NCBI GenBank assembly: GCA_049306275.1 | Contig: JBAQQB010000197.1 | Span: 140,342-204,341 of the forward strand | Origin: JADJTT01 sp049306275 | Lineage (GTDB): Bacteria; Bacteroidota; Bacteroidia; Chitinophagales; Saprospiraceae | Direction: 5' to 3' | Length of the DNA: 64,000 nt | Part shown: positions 18,149-26,476 of the stretch, piece after piece | How the letters are laid out: every line of letters begins with the position of its first letter | How positions within the stretch are numbered: the first letter of the stretch is position 1 | The notes under the pieces: model-generated | Database searches by the model: none | What the model saw: the letters and a program-made list of their open reading frames with translations, nothing else | What the model was told of the DNA's origin: nothing | Made by a program: the position numbers and the translations under genes

Positions 18149-18173
18149 TTTTGTCACCTTATGATTGACAAAA
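18149..18173. promoter_or_regulatory. dyad-symmetric candidate operator (TTTTGTCA...TGACAAAA)
   Basis: A perfect 8-bp inverted repeat with a 9-base spacer in the divergent gap between the SUMF1-fold gene and the mce-mmd operon. On the minus strand the motif is followed after about 6 bases by CACCTTTG, near the TAnnTTTG box, so a bound protein could block that promoter. No regulator gene is nearby. Confidence 0.35.
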
Positions 18174-18239
18174 CTCATTTTTTCAAAAGAAAATTTGTTT
18201 TAACTAGCGGCTGCAATCTGTTCATAAAATAATATCACG

Positions 18240-18641
18240 ATGATTTCGCACATAGAACACATCGGCATCGCCGTAGAGAACATGGAGGAAGCCATCGCCT
18301 ACTACGAAAACGTCTTGGGCCTGCACTGCTACAAGATTGAGGAAGTAGCCGACCAGAAGGTCAAAACGGCATTTTTCATGGTGGGCCAGACCAAGGTGGA
18401 ATTGCTCGAAACCACCGACCCGGAAGGCCCTATCGGCAAATTCATCTCCAACCGCGGGCCTGGCCTGCACCACATCGCCTTCGCAGTCGACGATGTGGCC
18501 CAATCGCTGCGGGAAGCGGAAGAAAAAGGTATCCGCCTCATCGACAAAGCGCCGCGCAAGGGCGCTGACGAGATGCAGATCGGCTTTCTTCACCCCAAGT
18601 CGACGCTGGGTACGCTCACCGAATTTTGCGGCAAAAAATAA
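18240..18641 (+). CDS. mce: methylmalonyl-CoA epimerase
   Basis: A 133-residue glyoxalase-fold enzyme that interconverts (R)- and (S)-methylmalonyl-CoA. It has the two beta-alpha-beta-beta-beta modules of the family and likely metal ligands His7 ('EHIGIAVEN'), His78 ('GLHHIAFAVDD') and Glu128 ('TLTEFCGKK'); 'VELLE' is the usual conserved strand. It is the first gene of a five-gene run, 6 bases before the carboxyltransferase gene, and supplies the stereoisomer used by methylmalonyl-CoA decarboxylase. Confidence 0.95.
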   Translation: MISHIEHIGIAVENMEEAIAYYENVLGLHCYKIEEVADQKVKTAFFMVGQTKVELLETTDPEGPIGKFISNRGPGLHHIAFAVDDVAQSLREAEEKGIRLIDKAPRKGADEMQIGFLHPKSTLGTLTEFCGKK

Positions 18642-18647
18642 CCTGAT

Positions 18648-20207
18648 ATGAGCCTACAGGACAAAATCCGGCAACTCACCGAGCTGCGCGACCAGGCCCG
18701 CCTCGGCGGCGGCGAAAAACGCATCGAAAAGCAGCACAGCCAGGGCAAATACACCGCCCGCGAGCGGATCGAAAAACTGCTCGACGAAGGCAGTTTCGAG
18801 GAGTACGACATGTTCGTCACCCACCGCTGCACCGATTTCGACATGGATAAGGAGAAATACCTCGGCGACGGCGTCGTCACCGGCCGCGGCACCATCGACG
18901 GCCGTGTGGTGTACGTGTTCTCCCAGGACTTTACCGTCTTCGGCGGCTCCCTGTCGGAAACCTTTGCGCTGAAAATCTGCAAGATCATGGACCAGGCGAT
19001 GAAGGTCGGCGCGCCGCTCATCGGGATCAACGATAGCGGTGGGGCGCGCATTCAGGAAGGTGTGAACAGCCTGGCCGGCTATGCCGAAATTTTTTACCGC
19101 AACATCGCCGCATCAGGGGTCATTCCCCAAATCTCCGCCGTGTTTGGCCCCTGCGCGGGTGGCGCCGTATACTCCCCCGCCCTCACCGACTTCATCATCA
19201 TGAGCGAAAAGAACAGCTACATGTTCGTCACGGGGCCAAAGGTCACTAAAACCGTCACCGGGGAGGACATCAGCATCGAGAACCTCGGAGGGGCGGCTAT
19301 CCACACGGCCAGGTCGGGCGTGGCCCATTTCCGGGCTCATAACGAAGACGAGGGCTTGATGCTCATCCGCAAGTTACTGGAGTACATTCCCCAGAACAAT
19401 CTCGAAGACCCCATTCCCACCGATTGTCCCGACCCCATCGACCGCATGGACGATGATCTCAACGAGATCGTTCCCGACGATCCGAACAAGCCCTACGACG
19501 TCAAGGACATCATCCACCGGATCGTCGACCAGGAGGAGTTTCTGGAGATACAAAGGCATTTCGCCAAAAATCTGGTCGTCGGGTTTGCCAAGTTCGGCGG
19601 TATGCCCTGCGGCATCGTGGCCAATCAGCCCAACTTCCTGGCCGGGGTGCTCGATATCGACGCTTCCCGAAAAGGCGCCCGCTTCGTGCGTTTCTGCGAC
19701 GCTTTCAACATCCCGATCGTGACGCTGGTCGACGTACCGGGTTTTCTGCCCGGTAGCGTGCAGGAGTACGGTGGCATCATCGCCCATGGCGCCAAACTGC
19801 TGTTCGCCTACGGCGAAGCCACAGTGCCCAAGATCACTGTCACCTTGCGCAAATCATACGGCGGCGCCCACGATGTGATGGGCTCCAAGCAGCTTCGCTC
19901 CGACGTCAACTACGCCTGGCCTAACGCCGAGATCGCCGTGATGGGGGCCCGTGGCGCCATGGAAGTGCTGGAAGGGAAAGCCCTGGCAAAAATGGAAAAT
20001 GAAGGAGAACGAGAAGCCTATTTAAGCCAGAAAGAGCAGGAATACCGCGACCTCGTGGCCAATCCTTTCGTCGCGGCGCGTTTCGGCTACATCGACGACA
20101 TCATCGAGCCGCGGGCAACGCGCTGGCGCATCGCCAGAGCCCTGCGCTCCCTTTCGACGAAAAAAGACGTGCTCCCGCCCAAGAAACACGCCAATCCGCC
20201 CATGTAA
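18648..20207 (+). CDS. mmdA: methylmalonyl-CoA decarboxylase / acyl-CoA carboxylase, carboxyltransferase (alpha) subunit
   Basis: A 519-residue carboxyltransferase that moves CO2 between methylmalonyl-CoA (or propionyl-CoA) and biotin. Two crotonase-like halves are seen: N-terminal 'LIGINDSGGARIQEGVNSL' and 'VFGPCAGGAVYSPALTDF' (acyl-CoA and oxyanion site), C-terminal 'TLVDVPGFLPGSVQEYGG' and 'RKSYGGAHDVMGSKQL' (biotin site). Length is usual for PccB/MmdA. The sequence alone does not separate propionyl-CoA carboxylase beta from MmdA; the following OadG-like, biotin-carrier and OadB-like genes, and the lack of a biotin carboxylase gene here, favour the sodium-pumping decarboxylase. Cytoplasmic face of the membrane complex. 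Confidence 0.93.
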   Translation: MSLQDKIRQLTELRDQARLGGGEKRIEKQHSQGKYTARERIEKLLDEGSFEEYDMFVTHRCTDFDMDKEKYLGDGVVTGRGTIDGRVVYVFSQDFTVFGGSLSETFALKICKIMDQAMKVGAPLIGINDSGGARIQEGVNSLAGYAEIFYRNIAASGVIPQISAVFGPCAGGAVYSPALTDFIIMSEKNSYMFVTGPKVTKTVTGEDISIENLGGAAIHTARSGVAHFRAHNEDEGLMLIRKLLEYIPQNNLEDPIPTDCPDPIDRMDDDLNEIVPDDPNKPYDVKDIIHRIVDQEEFLEIQRHFAKNLVVGFAKFGGMPCGIVANQPNFLAGVLDIDASRKGARFVRFCDAFNIPIVTLVDVPGFLPGSVQEYGGIIAHGAKLLFAYGEATVPKITVTLRKSYGGAHDVMGSKQLRSDVNYAWPNAEIAVMGARGAMEVLEGKALAKMENEGEREAYLSQKEQEYRDLVANPFVAARFGYIDDIIEPRATRWRIARALRSLSTKKDVLPPKKHANPPM

Positions 20208-20217
20208 TCATGACGCC

Positions 20218-20577
20218 ATGCTGAGTATCAACTGGACATACATCGAAAACGGCCTGCTCATCTCCGTGGTGGGATACGTCGTCGTGCTCCTCGCATTGGC
20301 CCTGCTGTACTACGTATTCCAAAATCTGCCCCGACTTCTCCACTGGCAAATGAGATGGAGTCTGCGCAGACAGGGAAAAGCGGCCCAAAACGGTAAAATG
20401 GATTCCATAGGAGCCGATGAAACCGCCGCGATCGCAGCGGCCATCTACCTGTTTTTCAATGAAATACACGACGACGAGCAAACAACCATGACGATCAGGA
20501 AGATTTCCAAGACCTATTCGCCCTGGAGCTCCAAAATATTTAGCGTCATGAACCCCACCTGGCGGCGCAGAACCTGA
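20218..20577 (+). CDS. OadG/MmdD-like small membrane subunit (delta)
   Basis: A 119-residue protein with one N-terminal membrane segment ('GLLISVVGYVVVLLALALLY'), a basic linker and a short C-terminal part ending '(I)RKISKTYSPWSSKIFSVM'. The 'DETAAIAAAIYLFFNE' stretch and the 'YSPWSSK' tail are typical of OadG/MmdD subunits, which hold the carboxyltransferase and membrane subunit together. Its place between the carboxyltransferase and the biotin carrier is the standard order. Often missed or called hypothetical. Confidence 0.85.
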   Translation: MLSINWTYIENGLLISVVGYVVVLLALALLYYVFQNLPRLLHWQMRWSLRRQGKAAQNGKMDSIGADETAAIAAAIYLFFNEIHDDEQTTMTIRKISKTYSPWSSKIFSVMNPTWRRRT

Positions 20578-20589
20578 AAACGGCAATCC

Positions 20590-21018
20590 ATGAAAAAATT
20601 CACATTCACCATTAAAGGGAACCAATACGAAGTCGACATCCTCAATGTGGAAAAAGACGTGTTGGAATTGGAAGTCAATGGCACCCACTATACGGTGGAA
20701 ATGAAACGCGAGGTCAAGGAATCCAAAACCCCGAAACTCATGCGCCCTCCCATGCCTCCTCCCAGGCCGGAAGAGTCCAATATCGCCCGCACGGATGAGG
20801 GGAAACTCTACCCTGTTAAAACCCCGCTGCCGGGTACCATCCTGAAGATCCTTGCCCTTCCCGACATGGCGGTCAAGCCGGGCGATACCCTGCTGATCAT
20901 GGAAGCTATGAAGATGGAGAACAATATTTACGCAGAGAAAAAAGGAGTAGTGCGCGCCGTTAAAGTGAAGGAAGGAGATTCCGTGTTGCAGAACGACGTC
21001 CTGTTCCTGATGGAATAA
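20590..21018 (+). CDS. biotin carrier protein subunit (gamma)
   Basis: A 142-residue biotin carrier of the decarboxylase. The C-terminal biotinyl domain (about 75-142) has the biotinylation site 'LLIMEAMKMENNIYA' with Lys near residue 108. The N-terminal part is a small beta domain, joined by a Pro-rich swinging linker ('MRPPMPPPRPEE'). The carboxyl-biotin moves between the carboxyltransferase and the membrane pump subunit. Part of the mce-mmd operon with 9-12 base spacing on both sides. Confidence 0.93.
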   Translation: MKKFTFTIKGNQYEVDILNVEKDVLELEVNGTHYTVEMKREVKESKTPKLMRPPMPPPRPEESNIARTDEGKLYPVKTPLPGTILKILALPDMAVKPGDTLLIMEAMKMENNIYAEKKGVVRAVKVKEGDSVLQNDVLFLME

Positions 21019-21027
21019 TCCGGTATC

Positions 21028-22347
21028 ATGAAAAAAGCCATCATATTTTTCGCCCTGATCGGGCTGCTCGCGCTTTTTCACTCTCTGTTCATCGCTTCGG
21101 CCCAGCAACCGGCCACCGACTCCACGATAACAGAAAGGGTGGAAGAGCAACCTTCAGCTCTTGATGCGATTCGCACATTTTTCGACTATACGAGCTTCGC
21201 CAATGCCCAACTGGGGCATTTCGTGATGATGTTGGTCGGGCTTTTCTTTATCTACCTGGCCATCCGCTACCACTACGAGCCGCTGCTGCTCATACCCATT
21301 GGGGTAGGTATTTTGCTGGGGAATATTCCCTTCAAGCTCGACGCCAACCTGCAGATCGGCATCTACGAGCCGGGCAGCGTGCTCAACTACCTGTATTTCG
21401 GGGTGATCAAAGGCATTTACCCGCCGCTGATCTTTCTGGGCATCGGCGCCATGACCGACTTCTCTTCCCTGATCTCCAACCCGCGGCTGATGCTGTTGGG
21501 CGCCGCGGCCCAGCTGGGCATTTTTGTGACCTTTATCGGCGCCTTGTTTTTGGGCTTTTACCCGGCGGAAGCCGCCGCCATCGGCATCATCGGGGGCGCT
21601 GACGGTCCTACGGCAATTTTCCTGTCATCGAAACTTGCCGGCGGCGCCAACATCGTCGATTACGACTCGCTTGGCAACGCCATCATGTCGAGCAACCTCA
21701 TCGGCCCGATCGCCATCGCGGCCTATTCCTATATGGCACTGGTGCCGGTGATCCAACCTCCTGTTATGCGCCTGCTCACCACGCGCAAGGAGCGCCTGAT
21801 CCGCATGAAACCCCCGAGGGCCGTGGGCAAGACAGAGAAGATCCTCTTCCCGATCATCGGCCTGCTGCTGACTACGTTTATCTCGCCGAGCGCTCTGCCC
21901 TTGCTGGGCATGCTCTTCTTCGGCAACCTGTTGAAGGAATCGGGCGTGACCAAACGATTGGCCGAAACGGCGCGTACCTCCCTCATCGACATCGTCACCA
22001 TCCTGCTGGGGATCACCGTAGGGGCGTCGACGCAAGCAGACGTATTTCTCACCTCCCAGTCCATCCTGATATTCGGGTTGGGTGCACTGTCGTTCATGGT
22101 GGCAACAGCGGGCGGCGTCCTGTTCGCCAAGGTGATGAATCTGTTTCTGAATGACGTCAACAAAATCAACCCGCTGATCGGCGCCGCAGGCGTATCAGCT
22201 GTACCCGACAGTGCCCGGGTGGCGCAGATGGAGGGCTTGCGCGAAGACCCCAACAACCACCTGCTCATGCACGCCATGGCGCCCAATGTGGCAGGGGTCA
22301 TCGGTTCTGCGGTCGCGGCGGGGATTCTGCTGAGTTTTCTCGGCTAG
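21028..22347 (+). CDS. mmdB: sodium-translocating decarboxylase membrane subunit (beta)
   Basis: A 439-residue multi-pass membrane protein of the OadB/MmdB/GcdB family. It decarboxylates carboxybiotin and couples this to export of Na+. Seen: about ten hydrophobic segments, the family signature 'IIGGADGPTAIFLSSKLA' with the Na+-binding Asp near residue 192, and 'GVSAVPDSARVAQ' and 'LLMHAMAPNVAGVIGSAVA' near the end. Compared with classical OadB there is an extra N-terminal signal-like helix and a short Ser/Thr/Glu-rich loop (residues 1-45). Its TAG stop shares the palindrome CTAG with the stop of the convergent desaturase gene. Confidence 0.95.
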   Translation: MKKAIIFFALIGLLALFHSLFIASAQQPATDSTITERVEEQPSALDAIRTFFDYTSFANAQLGHFVMMLVGLFFIYLAIRYHYEPLLLIPIGVGILLGNIPFKLDANLQIGIYEPGSVLNYLYFGVIKGIYPPLIFLGIGAMTDFSSLISNPRLMLLGAAAQLGIFVTFIGALFLGFYPAEAAAIGIIGGADGPTAIFLSSKLAGGANIVDYDSLGNAIMSSNLIGPIAIAAYSYMALVPVIQPPVMRLLTTRKERLIRMKPPRAVGKTEKILFPIIGLLLTTFISPSALPLLGMLFFGNLLKESGVTKRLAETARTSLIDIVTILLGITVGASTQADVFLTSQSILIFGLGALSFMVATAGGVLFAKVMNLFLNDVNKINPLIGAAGVSAVPDSARVAQMEGLREDPNNHLLMHAMAPNVAGVIGSAVAAGILLSFLG

Positions 22348-23435
22348 GCCTTTCTTCCAAACTGTTTGAGCAGCTGGGTATGGTAGTAAACCGCTCTGCG
22401 AAAACTCGGCTGCACGTGGTAGCGCAGCCCGAATTCATTCGCTGTTTCCTGCACGATCTTCGCCAGTTTCGGATAGTGGATGTGGCAGATGTTGGGGAAC
22501 AGGTGGTGTACGACCTGGAAGTTCAGCCCACCGATATACCAGGAAAGGATCTTGTTCTTGGGCGCGAAGTCGCAGGTAGTGGCGAGCTGGTGCACCGCCC
22601 AGGTGTTTTCCATGTTGCCTTTGTCGTCGGGCAGCGGAAAGTCTGCATCGGGTACCACGTGGGCCAACTGGAAGATGACCGAGGAAATAAAGCCCGCGAT
22701 CATATGCATACCGATGAAGAAAATCAGGGTGAGCCACCAGGGCGCGGGCGAGAAGGCCAATGGCAGGGCCAGGAAGACGAAGTAGTAGATAGCTTTTGAA
22801 ACGATCAACTCCGACATCATTCCCCAAAAAGTGCGGCCCTGGGATTCGATGAAGCCTGTATTTTTCCACTTGACCAATTGCTTGAACTCCTTGTCGGTGA
22901 TCCAGAGCAGGGTGAGCATTGTATAGAGTACCCAGATGTAGATATGCTGATAGCGGTGGAACTTGTACCAGGGCTGGTCGGGCGAAAAGCGCAGGAAGGG
23001 ACCCACTTCTATGTCTTCATCCAGCCCGTGGATATTGGTGTAAGAATGGTGCAACACGTTGTGCTGGATGCGCCAGTTCATGGCGTTGCCGCCCAGCAGG
23101 TTGAGGAAGCGGCCCAGTATCTCGTTGATCCATTGGTGGCGGGAGTAAGAGCCGTGGTTGGCGTCGTGCATGACGTTGAAGCCTACGCCAGCCATGCCAA
23201 GTCCCATCAGGGACCATAGTGCTGCCAGGAGGAAATAGTTGCCGGCTACGCCAGTGACGATCAGGAAATAAGGAACCAGGTAAACGGCGATCAGCACGAT
23301 GCTTTTCACCACCATGGGCGCGTTGCTGTACTTCGAAAGGTTCTGCGATTCGAAATACTCGTTGACGCGGGCTTTCAGCGTCTGGTAGAAATCGTTGGCA
23401 GAACCCCGGTCGAAGCGGACAAAAGTAGCTTTCAT
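22344..23435 (-). CDS. membrane fatty acid desaturase, copy 1
   Basis: A 363-residue integral membrane di-iron desaturase, which puts a double bond in acyl chains of phospholipid or acyl-CoA. All three histidine boxes are present: 'HDANHGS' (about 90), 'QHNVLHHSYTN' (about 128) and 'QVVHHLFPNICHIHY' (about 310); the Q-x-x-H-H form of the last box is that of front-end/delta-6-like and linoleoyl-CoA desaturases. The N-terminal cytochrome b5 domain of eukaryotic front-end enzymes is absent, so an external electron donor is needed. A close paralogue lies at 25166 on the far side of an amine oxidase gene. Regiospecificity cannot be told. Confidence 0.93.
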   Translation of the reverse strand: MKATFVRFDRGSANDFYQTLKARVNEYFESQNLSKYSNAPMVVKSIVLIAVYLVPYFLIVTGVAGNYFLLAALWSLMGLGMAGVGFNVMHDANHGSYSRHQWINEILGRFLNLLGGNAMNWRIQHNVLHHSYTNIHGLDEDIEVGPFLRFSPDQPWYKFHRYQHIYIWVLYTMLTLLWITDKEFKQLVKWKNTGFIESQGRTFWGMMSELIVSKAIYYFVFLALPLAFSPAPWWLTLIFFIGMHMIAGFISSVIFQLAHVVPDADFPLPDDKGNMENTWAVHQLATTCDFAPKNKILSWYIGGLNFQVVHHLFPNICHIHYPKLAKIVQETANEFGLRYHVQPSFRRAVYYHTQLLKQFGRKA

Positions 23436-23509
23436 TAAAACAAGGACAATTTAAAAGGTAAACAAACAGAACCCCAAAGCTAGGGCATTTTGTTTAACCT
23501 TCGACCGAA

Positions 23510-25087
23510 TTAGTGAAATACTGACTTTAGAATGACTTCCGCGGCCTTCCTTCCGCTTAGGGCGCCTCCATTCATGAAGCCTGCGAAATCGCCTCCGCAG
23601 TGTTCCCCCGCAAAGAGCAGCCGGCCCACCGGTTCGGCCTCGGCGCCTCCGATGGAGGTGTACTGACCCGGCCGGTAACACAGGTAGCTTCCTTTGGTAA
23701 AGGGGTGGGAAGGCCAGTCCATCACTACCGTCTTTCCGGCATAGTATTGCGCCGCTCCAGGGAAGACCTGTTCTATTTTCGGGAAATACTTCGCATGTTG
23801 CGCCTCGGGTCCGCCTTTGCCCGCAGCGACTCCCGCCGCACCGCCCAGCAGAATGGAATAACCGGCAGCCTGTGCGTCGGAGGTTTGCAGTTGCGCATTG
23901 TCCCAGCCCGTCTGTATGCCGTTGTCGGAATAGGTAAAGCCCAAATATCCCCTTTCCCGCCAGAAGTGGCGGTTGAACGACATCATCACCTTGGAGTTGG
24001 TGCCGAAGCCCAGGGTCTGGATGCAGTCCCGCTTGACCTTCGGCAGGTTCATCCGCACATCAATTTCCCTGAGCTTGGCGAAGGGGATGGTCATGATGAC
24101 GTAGTCGGCGTTCACCTCTTCACTCATGCTTGCAAATTTCAACCGGAAGTGGGTAAACCTGCGCTCGATCATCTCCAGCGAGCGGTTGAGCTGGATGTTT
24201 TCAGGGTATTTGGCCGCGATGGCGTCGGGTATAGACTGGTTGCCGCCTTTGACCTTGTAGCGCTCGTCGCTTTCTCCAAAAATGTCGAAATGCCCGCCCT
24301 CTGTATCAGTGGAGATGAGGTAGAGCAGGTTGATGGCGGACTGGTCTTGCGGAGATAGGCCGTATTCGGCTTCGTAGGCGGCTTCCAGCAGGCTTTTCAT
24401 CCAGCCCGAAACCCCGATCGATTCCAGGTATTCGGAGATATTCATGCGGTCGAAGCGGATGGTGGCGGGGTCCAGGGTACGGTAGCTGATATCGTCGGGC
24501 AGCTTGTCGATATCGGCCTGCATACGTCCGGCAAAGCCGCGGAAGGCCTCAACCACCTGTTCGAGGGTATAGTGCTGATTGTCGAAGAAAAAGGCTTCCT
24601 TGATCAGCTTGGTCTCCGATGTTGCTCCGGTGTCGATCATCTCCAGCCCGAACTCCTGGGCCAGGCGGTGGATTTCCAAATGCTGGGTGTCGATAAACTC
24701 GCCGCCGAACTCGGTCCAGGTGCCCTCGCCCATCACGCCTTTCACCGTGAACATGCGTCCGCCGGTGCGGGCTGAAGCTTCGTAAACGGTGGCTTCGAGT
24801 CCGGCTTTCTTCAGGGTGTAAAGCGCGTTGAGTCCAGCAATACCCCCGCCAATAATTGCGATGCGCGGAGCTCGTTTGCCCAGCGCGGGGAACAGGAGTT
24901 GGGGCGCCATGGCGCCAACGAGGATGGTCTTGCCTGAGGTTTCGAGAAACTTGCGTCGCGAAGGCGAGAATTCCTGCTGTTGCTGCGTGACTTCGGCAGT
25001 GGAGGTTTGGAGTTGATTGGCCTTGCGGGCCAGCAGAAAGGCCTTCCGCAGAAAAGCGAACTGGGGGGATTTCACTGGTTTTTTCAT
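23510..25087 (-). CDS. flavin amine oxidase family protein, Tat-type leader
   Basis: A 525-residue FAD-dependent oxidoreductase of the monoamine oxidase family. The leader is long: about 42 residues precede 'SRRKFLETSGKTILVGAMAP', a twin-arginine signal, so it is probably exported folded with FAD bound. Then follow the dinucleotide motif 'IAIIGGGIAGLNALYTLKKAG' (here without its last residues), 'YEASARTGGRMFTVKG', and the C-terminal FAD motif 'LLFAGEHCGGDFAGFMNGG'. The real substrate may be an amine, polyamine or a lipid/carotenoid-like compound. It lies between two desaturase genes on the same strand, which hints at lipid chemistry, but this is inference. Confidence 0.88.
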   Translation of the reverse strand: MKKPVKSPQFAFLRKAFLLARKANQLQTSTAEVTQQQQEFSPSRRKFLETSGKTILVGAMAPQLLFPALGKRAPRIAIIGGGIAGLNALYTLKKAGLEATVYEASARTGGRMFTVKGVMGEGTWTEFGGEFIDTQHLEIHRLAQEFGLEMIDTGATSETKLIKEAFFFDNQHYTLEQVVEAFRGFAGRMQADIDKLPDDISYRTLDPATIRFDRMNISEYLESIGVSGWMKSLLEAAYEAEYGLSPQDQSAINLLYLISTDTEGGHFDIFGESDERYKVKGGNQSIPDAIAAKYPENIQLNRSLEMIERRFTHFRLKFASMSEEVNADYVIMTIPFAKLREIDVRMNLPKVKRDCIQTLGFGTNSKVMMSFNRHFWRERGYLGFTYSDNGIQTGWDNAQLQTSDAQAAGYSILLGGAAGVAAGKGGPEAQHAKYFPKIEQVFPGAAQYYAGKTVVMDWPSHPFTKGSYLCYRPGQYTSIGGAEAEPVGRLLFAGEHCGGDFAGFMNGGALSGRKAAEVILKSVFH

Positions 25088-25111
25088 GGAGTTTGGTTTA
25101 TGGGGGATTGG

Positions 25112-25147
25112 AAAAAGCCTCCTGCCTTCGCTGGCAGGAGGCTTTTT
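25112..25147. terminator. bidirectional intrinsic terminator
   Basis: A perfect 15-bp inverted repeat (AAAAAGCCTCCTGCC / GGCAGGAGGCTTTTT) around the 6-base loop TTCGCT. It sits between the stop of desaturase copy 2 (25166) and the start of the amine oxidase (25087), both on the minus strand, so it ends the desaturase message and makes the amine oxidase a separate transcription unit. Confidence 0.92.
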
Positions 25148-25165
25148 AGAAGGGCTTGCGAGGCG

Positions 25166-26296
25166 TCACGCCATCGTCATTTTAGCAGGTTCCGGCTGAT
25201 GCAGATCCTGGTTGCGGCCCAGGCGCTTGAGCAGGGCGCCGTGGTTGCGAAGAGCTTCTGTAAAAGTTGGCGCCGAGTGATAAGGCAAGCCAAACTCCGC
25301 AGTTGTTTCCCTGACGATTTTGGACAGCTCGCGGTAATGTATGTGACAGATGTTGGTAAACAGGTGGTGTTCGACCTGGTAGTTCAGTCCACCGACAAAC
25401 CAGGAGAACAGGCGGTTGTCGGGCGCGAAATTGGAAGTCGTGAGCACCTGGTGCACAGCCCAGGTATTTTCCATATTCCCTTTGTCGTCGGGTAGCGGGA
25501 ATTCCGAATCGGGAACCGTATGCGCCGGCTGGAAGACGATGCCGAGGATGAACCCGGCGATGAAGTGCATGACGAAGAACGACATGAGGGTGAGCCACCA
25601 GGGCGTGGGTGTCAGGACCAGCGGCAGAACCAAGGCATAGCTGAAGTAGATGGACTTGGTAAAGATAAGGGTGATGAGCGCTTTTCCAAAAGTGGAGCCC
25701 TGGGCTTCGAAATAGCCATTGCCCCGCCACTTGATCAGTTGCTTGAATTCCTTGATCGTGACCCACATCACCGTCATCAGGGCGTAGAGGAACCAGCCGT
25801 AGATGTGCTGGTAGCGATGGATTTTATTCAGCGGCTGGTGTGGGGAGAGCCGCAGGATCTTGCCGGGCGCGATGTCTTCGTCGAGCCCATCGATATTCGT
25901 GTAGGTGTGGTGCAGCATATTGTGTTGTATCTTCCAGTTCATGGCGTTGCCGCCCAGCATGTTGAGCAGTGCGCCCAGGGCGTTGTTAATCCATGCTTTC
26001 GAAGAATAGGCGCCGTGGTTGGCGTCGTGCATGATGGACAAGCCTATGCCCGAAATGCCGATGCCCATCGCGACCCAGGTAGTGAATACCAGCCAATAGT
26101 TGGTAACCGTGCTGGTAACAATAAGCAGGTAGGGGATGATGTACAGGCCGATCATCACGATGGTCTTGAAGACCATGGCAGCGTTGGCATAGCGTGTAAT
26201 CCCGTTTGTCTCAAAATAGTCGTTAACCCTCGTCTTAAGCGTCTGGTAGAAGTCCTGTCCCGAGGAGCGGCTGAACTTGACGGAAGTTGCATTCAT
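25166..26296 (-). CDS. membrane fatty acid desaturase, copy 2
   Basis: A 376-residue paralogue of the desaturase at 22344, with the same layout and boxes 'HDANHGA', 'QHNMLHHTYTN' and 'QVEHHLFTNICHIHY'. Here the last box has Glu (QVEHH), the common bacterial/front-end form, where copy 1 has Val (QVVHH). Both proteins start with the same kind of sequence ('F-x-R-x-S-x-x-D-F-Y-Q-T-L-K-x-R-V-N'), so they arose by duplication. The C-terminus is longer by about 13 residues. A strong terminator follows at 25112, so it is transcribed alone. Confidence 0.93.
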   Translation of the reverse strand: MNATSVKFSRSSGQDFYQTLKTRVNDYFETNGITRYANAAMVFKTIVMIGLYIIPYLLIVTSTVTNYWLVFTTWVAMGIGISGIGLSIMHDANHGAYSSKAWINNALGALLNMLGGNAMNWKIQHNMLHHTYTNIDGLDEDIAPGKILRLSPHQPLNKIHRYQHIYGWFLYALMTVMWVTIKEFKQLIKWRGNGYFEAQGSTFGKALITLIFTKSIYFSYALVLPLVLTPTPWWLTLMSFFVMHFIAGFILGIVFQPAHTVPDSEFPLPDDKGNMENTWAVHQVLTTSNFAPDNRLFSWFVGGLNYQVEHHLFTNICHIHYRELSKIVRETTAEFGLPYHSAPTFTEALRNHGALLKRLGRNQDLHQPEPAKMTMA

Positions 26297-26438
26297 GTTT
26301 CTCTGATTCTAAAAAATAATAAAATTTATCTTGCCCGGTTGAAAGCCGGTTATTCCATCGCACGTCAGTTAGGGGAAGGTGTGAAAATTGAAATGACAGA
26401 GAGATAGGTGGACGGTTTCGAATAGATAAAAAACTTAG

Positions 26439-26462
26439 CGAAGGTATTGAATCAAACCTTCG
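26439..26462 (-). terminator. hairpin downstream of the patatin-like gene
   Basis: A 7-bp stem (CGAAGGT / ACCTTCG) 15 bases past the patatin stop; on the minus strand it is followed by CTAAGTTTTTT. A weak but plausible terminator of the TlpA-patatin operon. The remainder of the 180-base gap (26297-26476) is AT-rich upstream sequence of desaturase copy 2 with no clear promoter box. Confidence 0.5.
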
Positions 26463-26476
26463 TTTTGGTCATTTTT

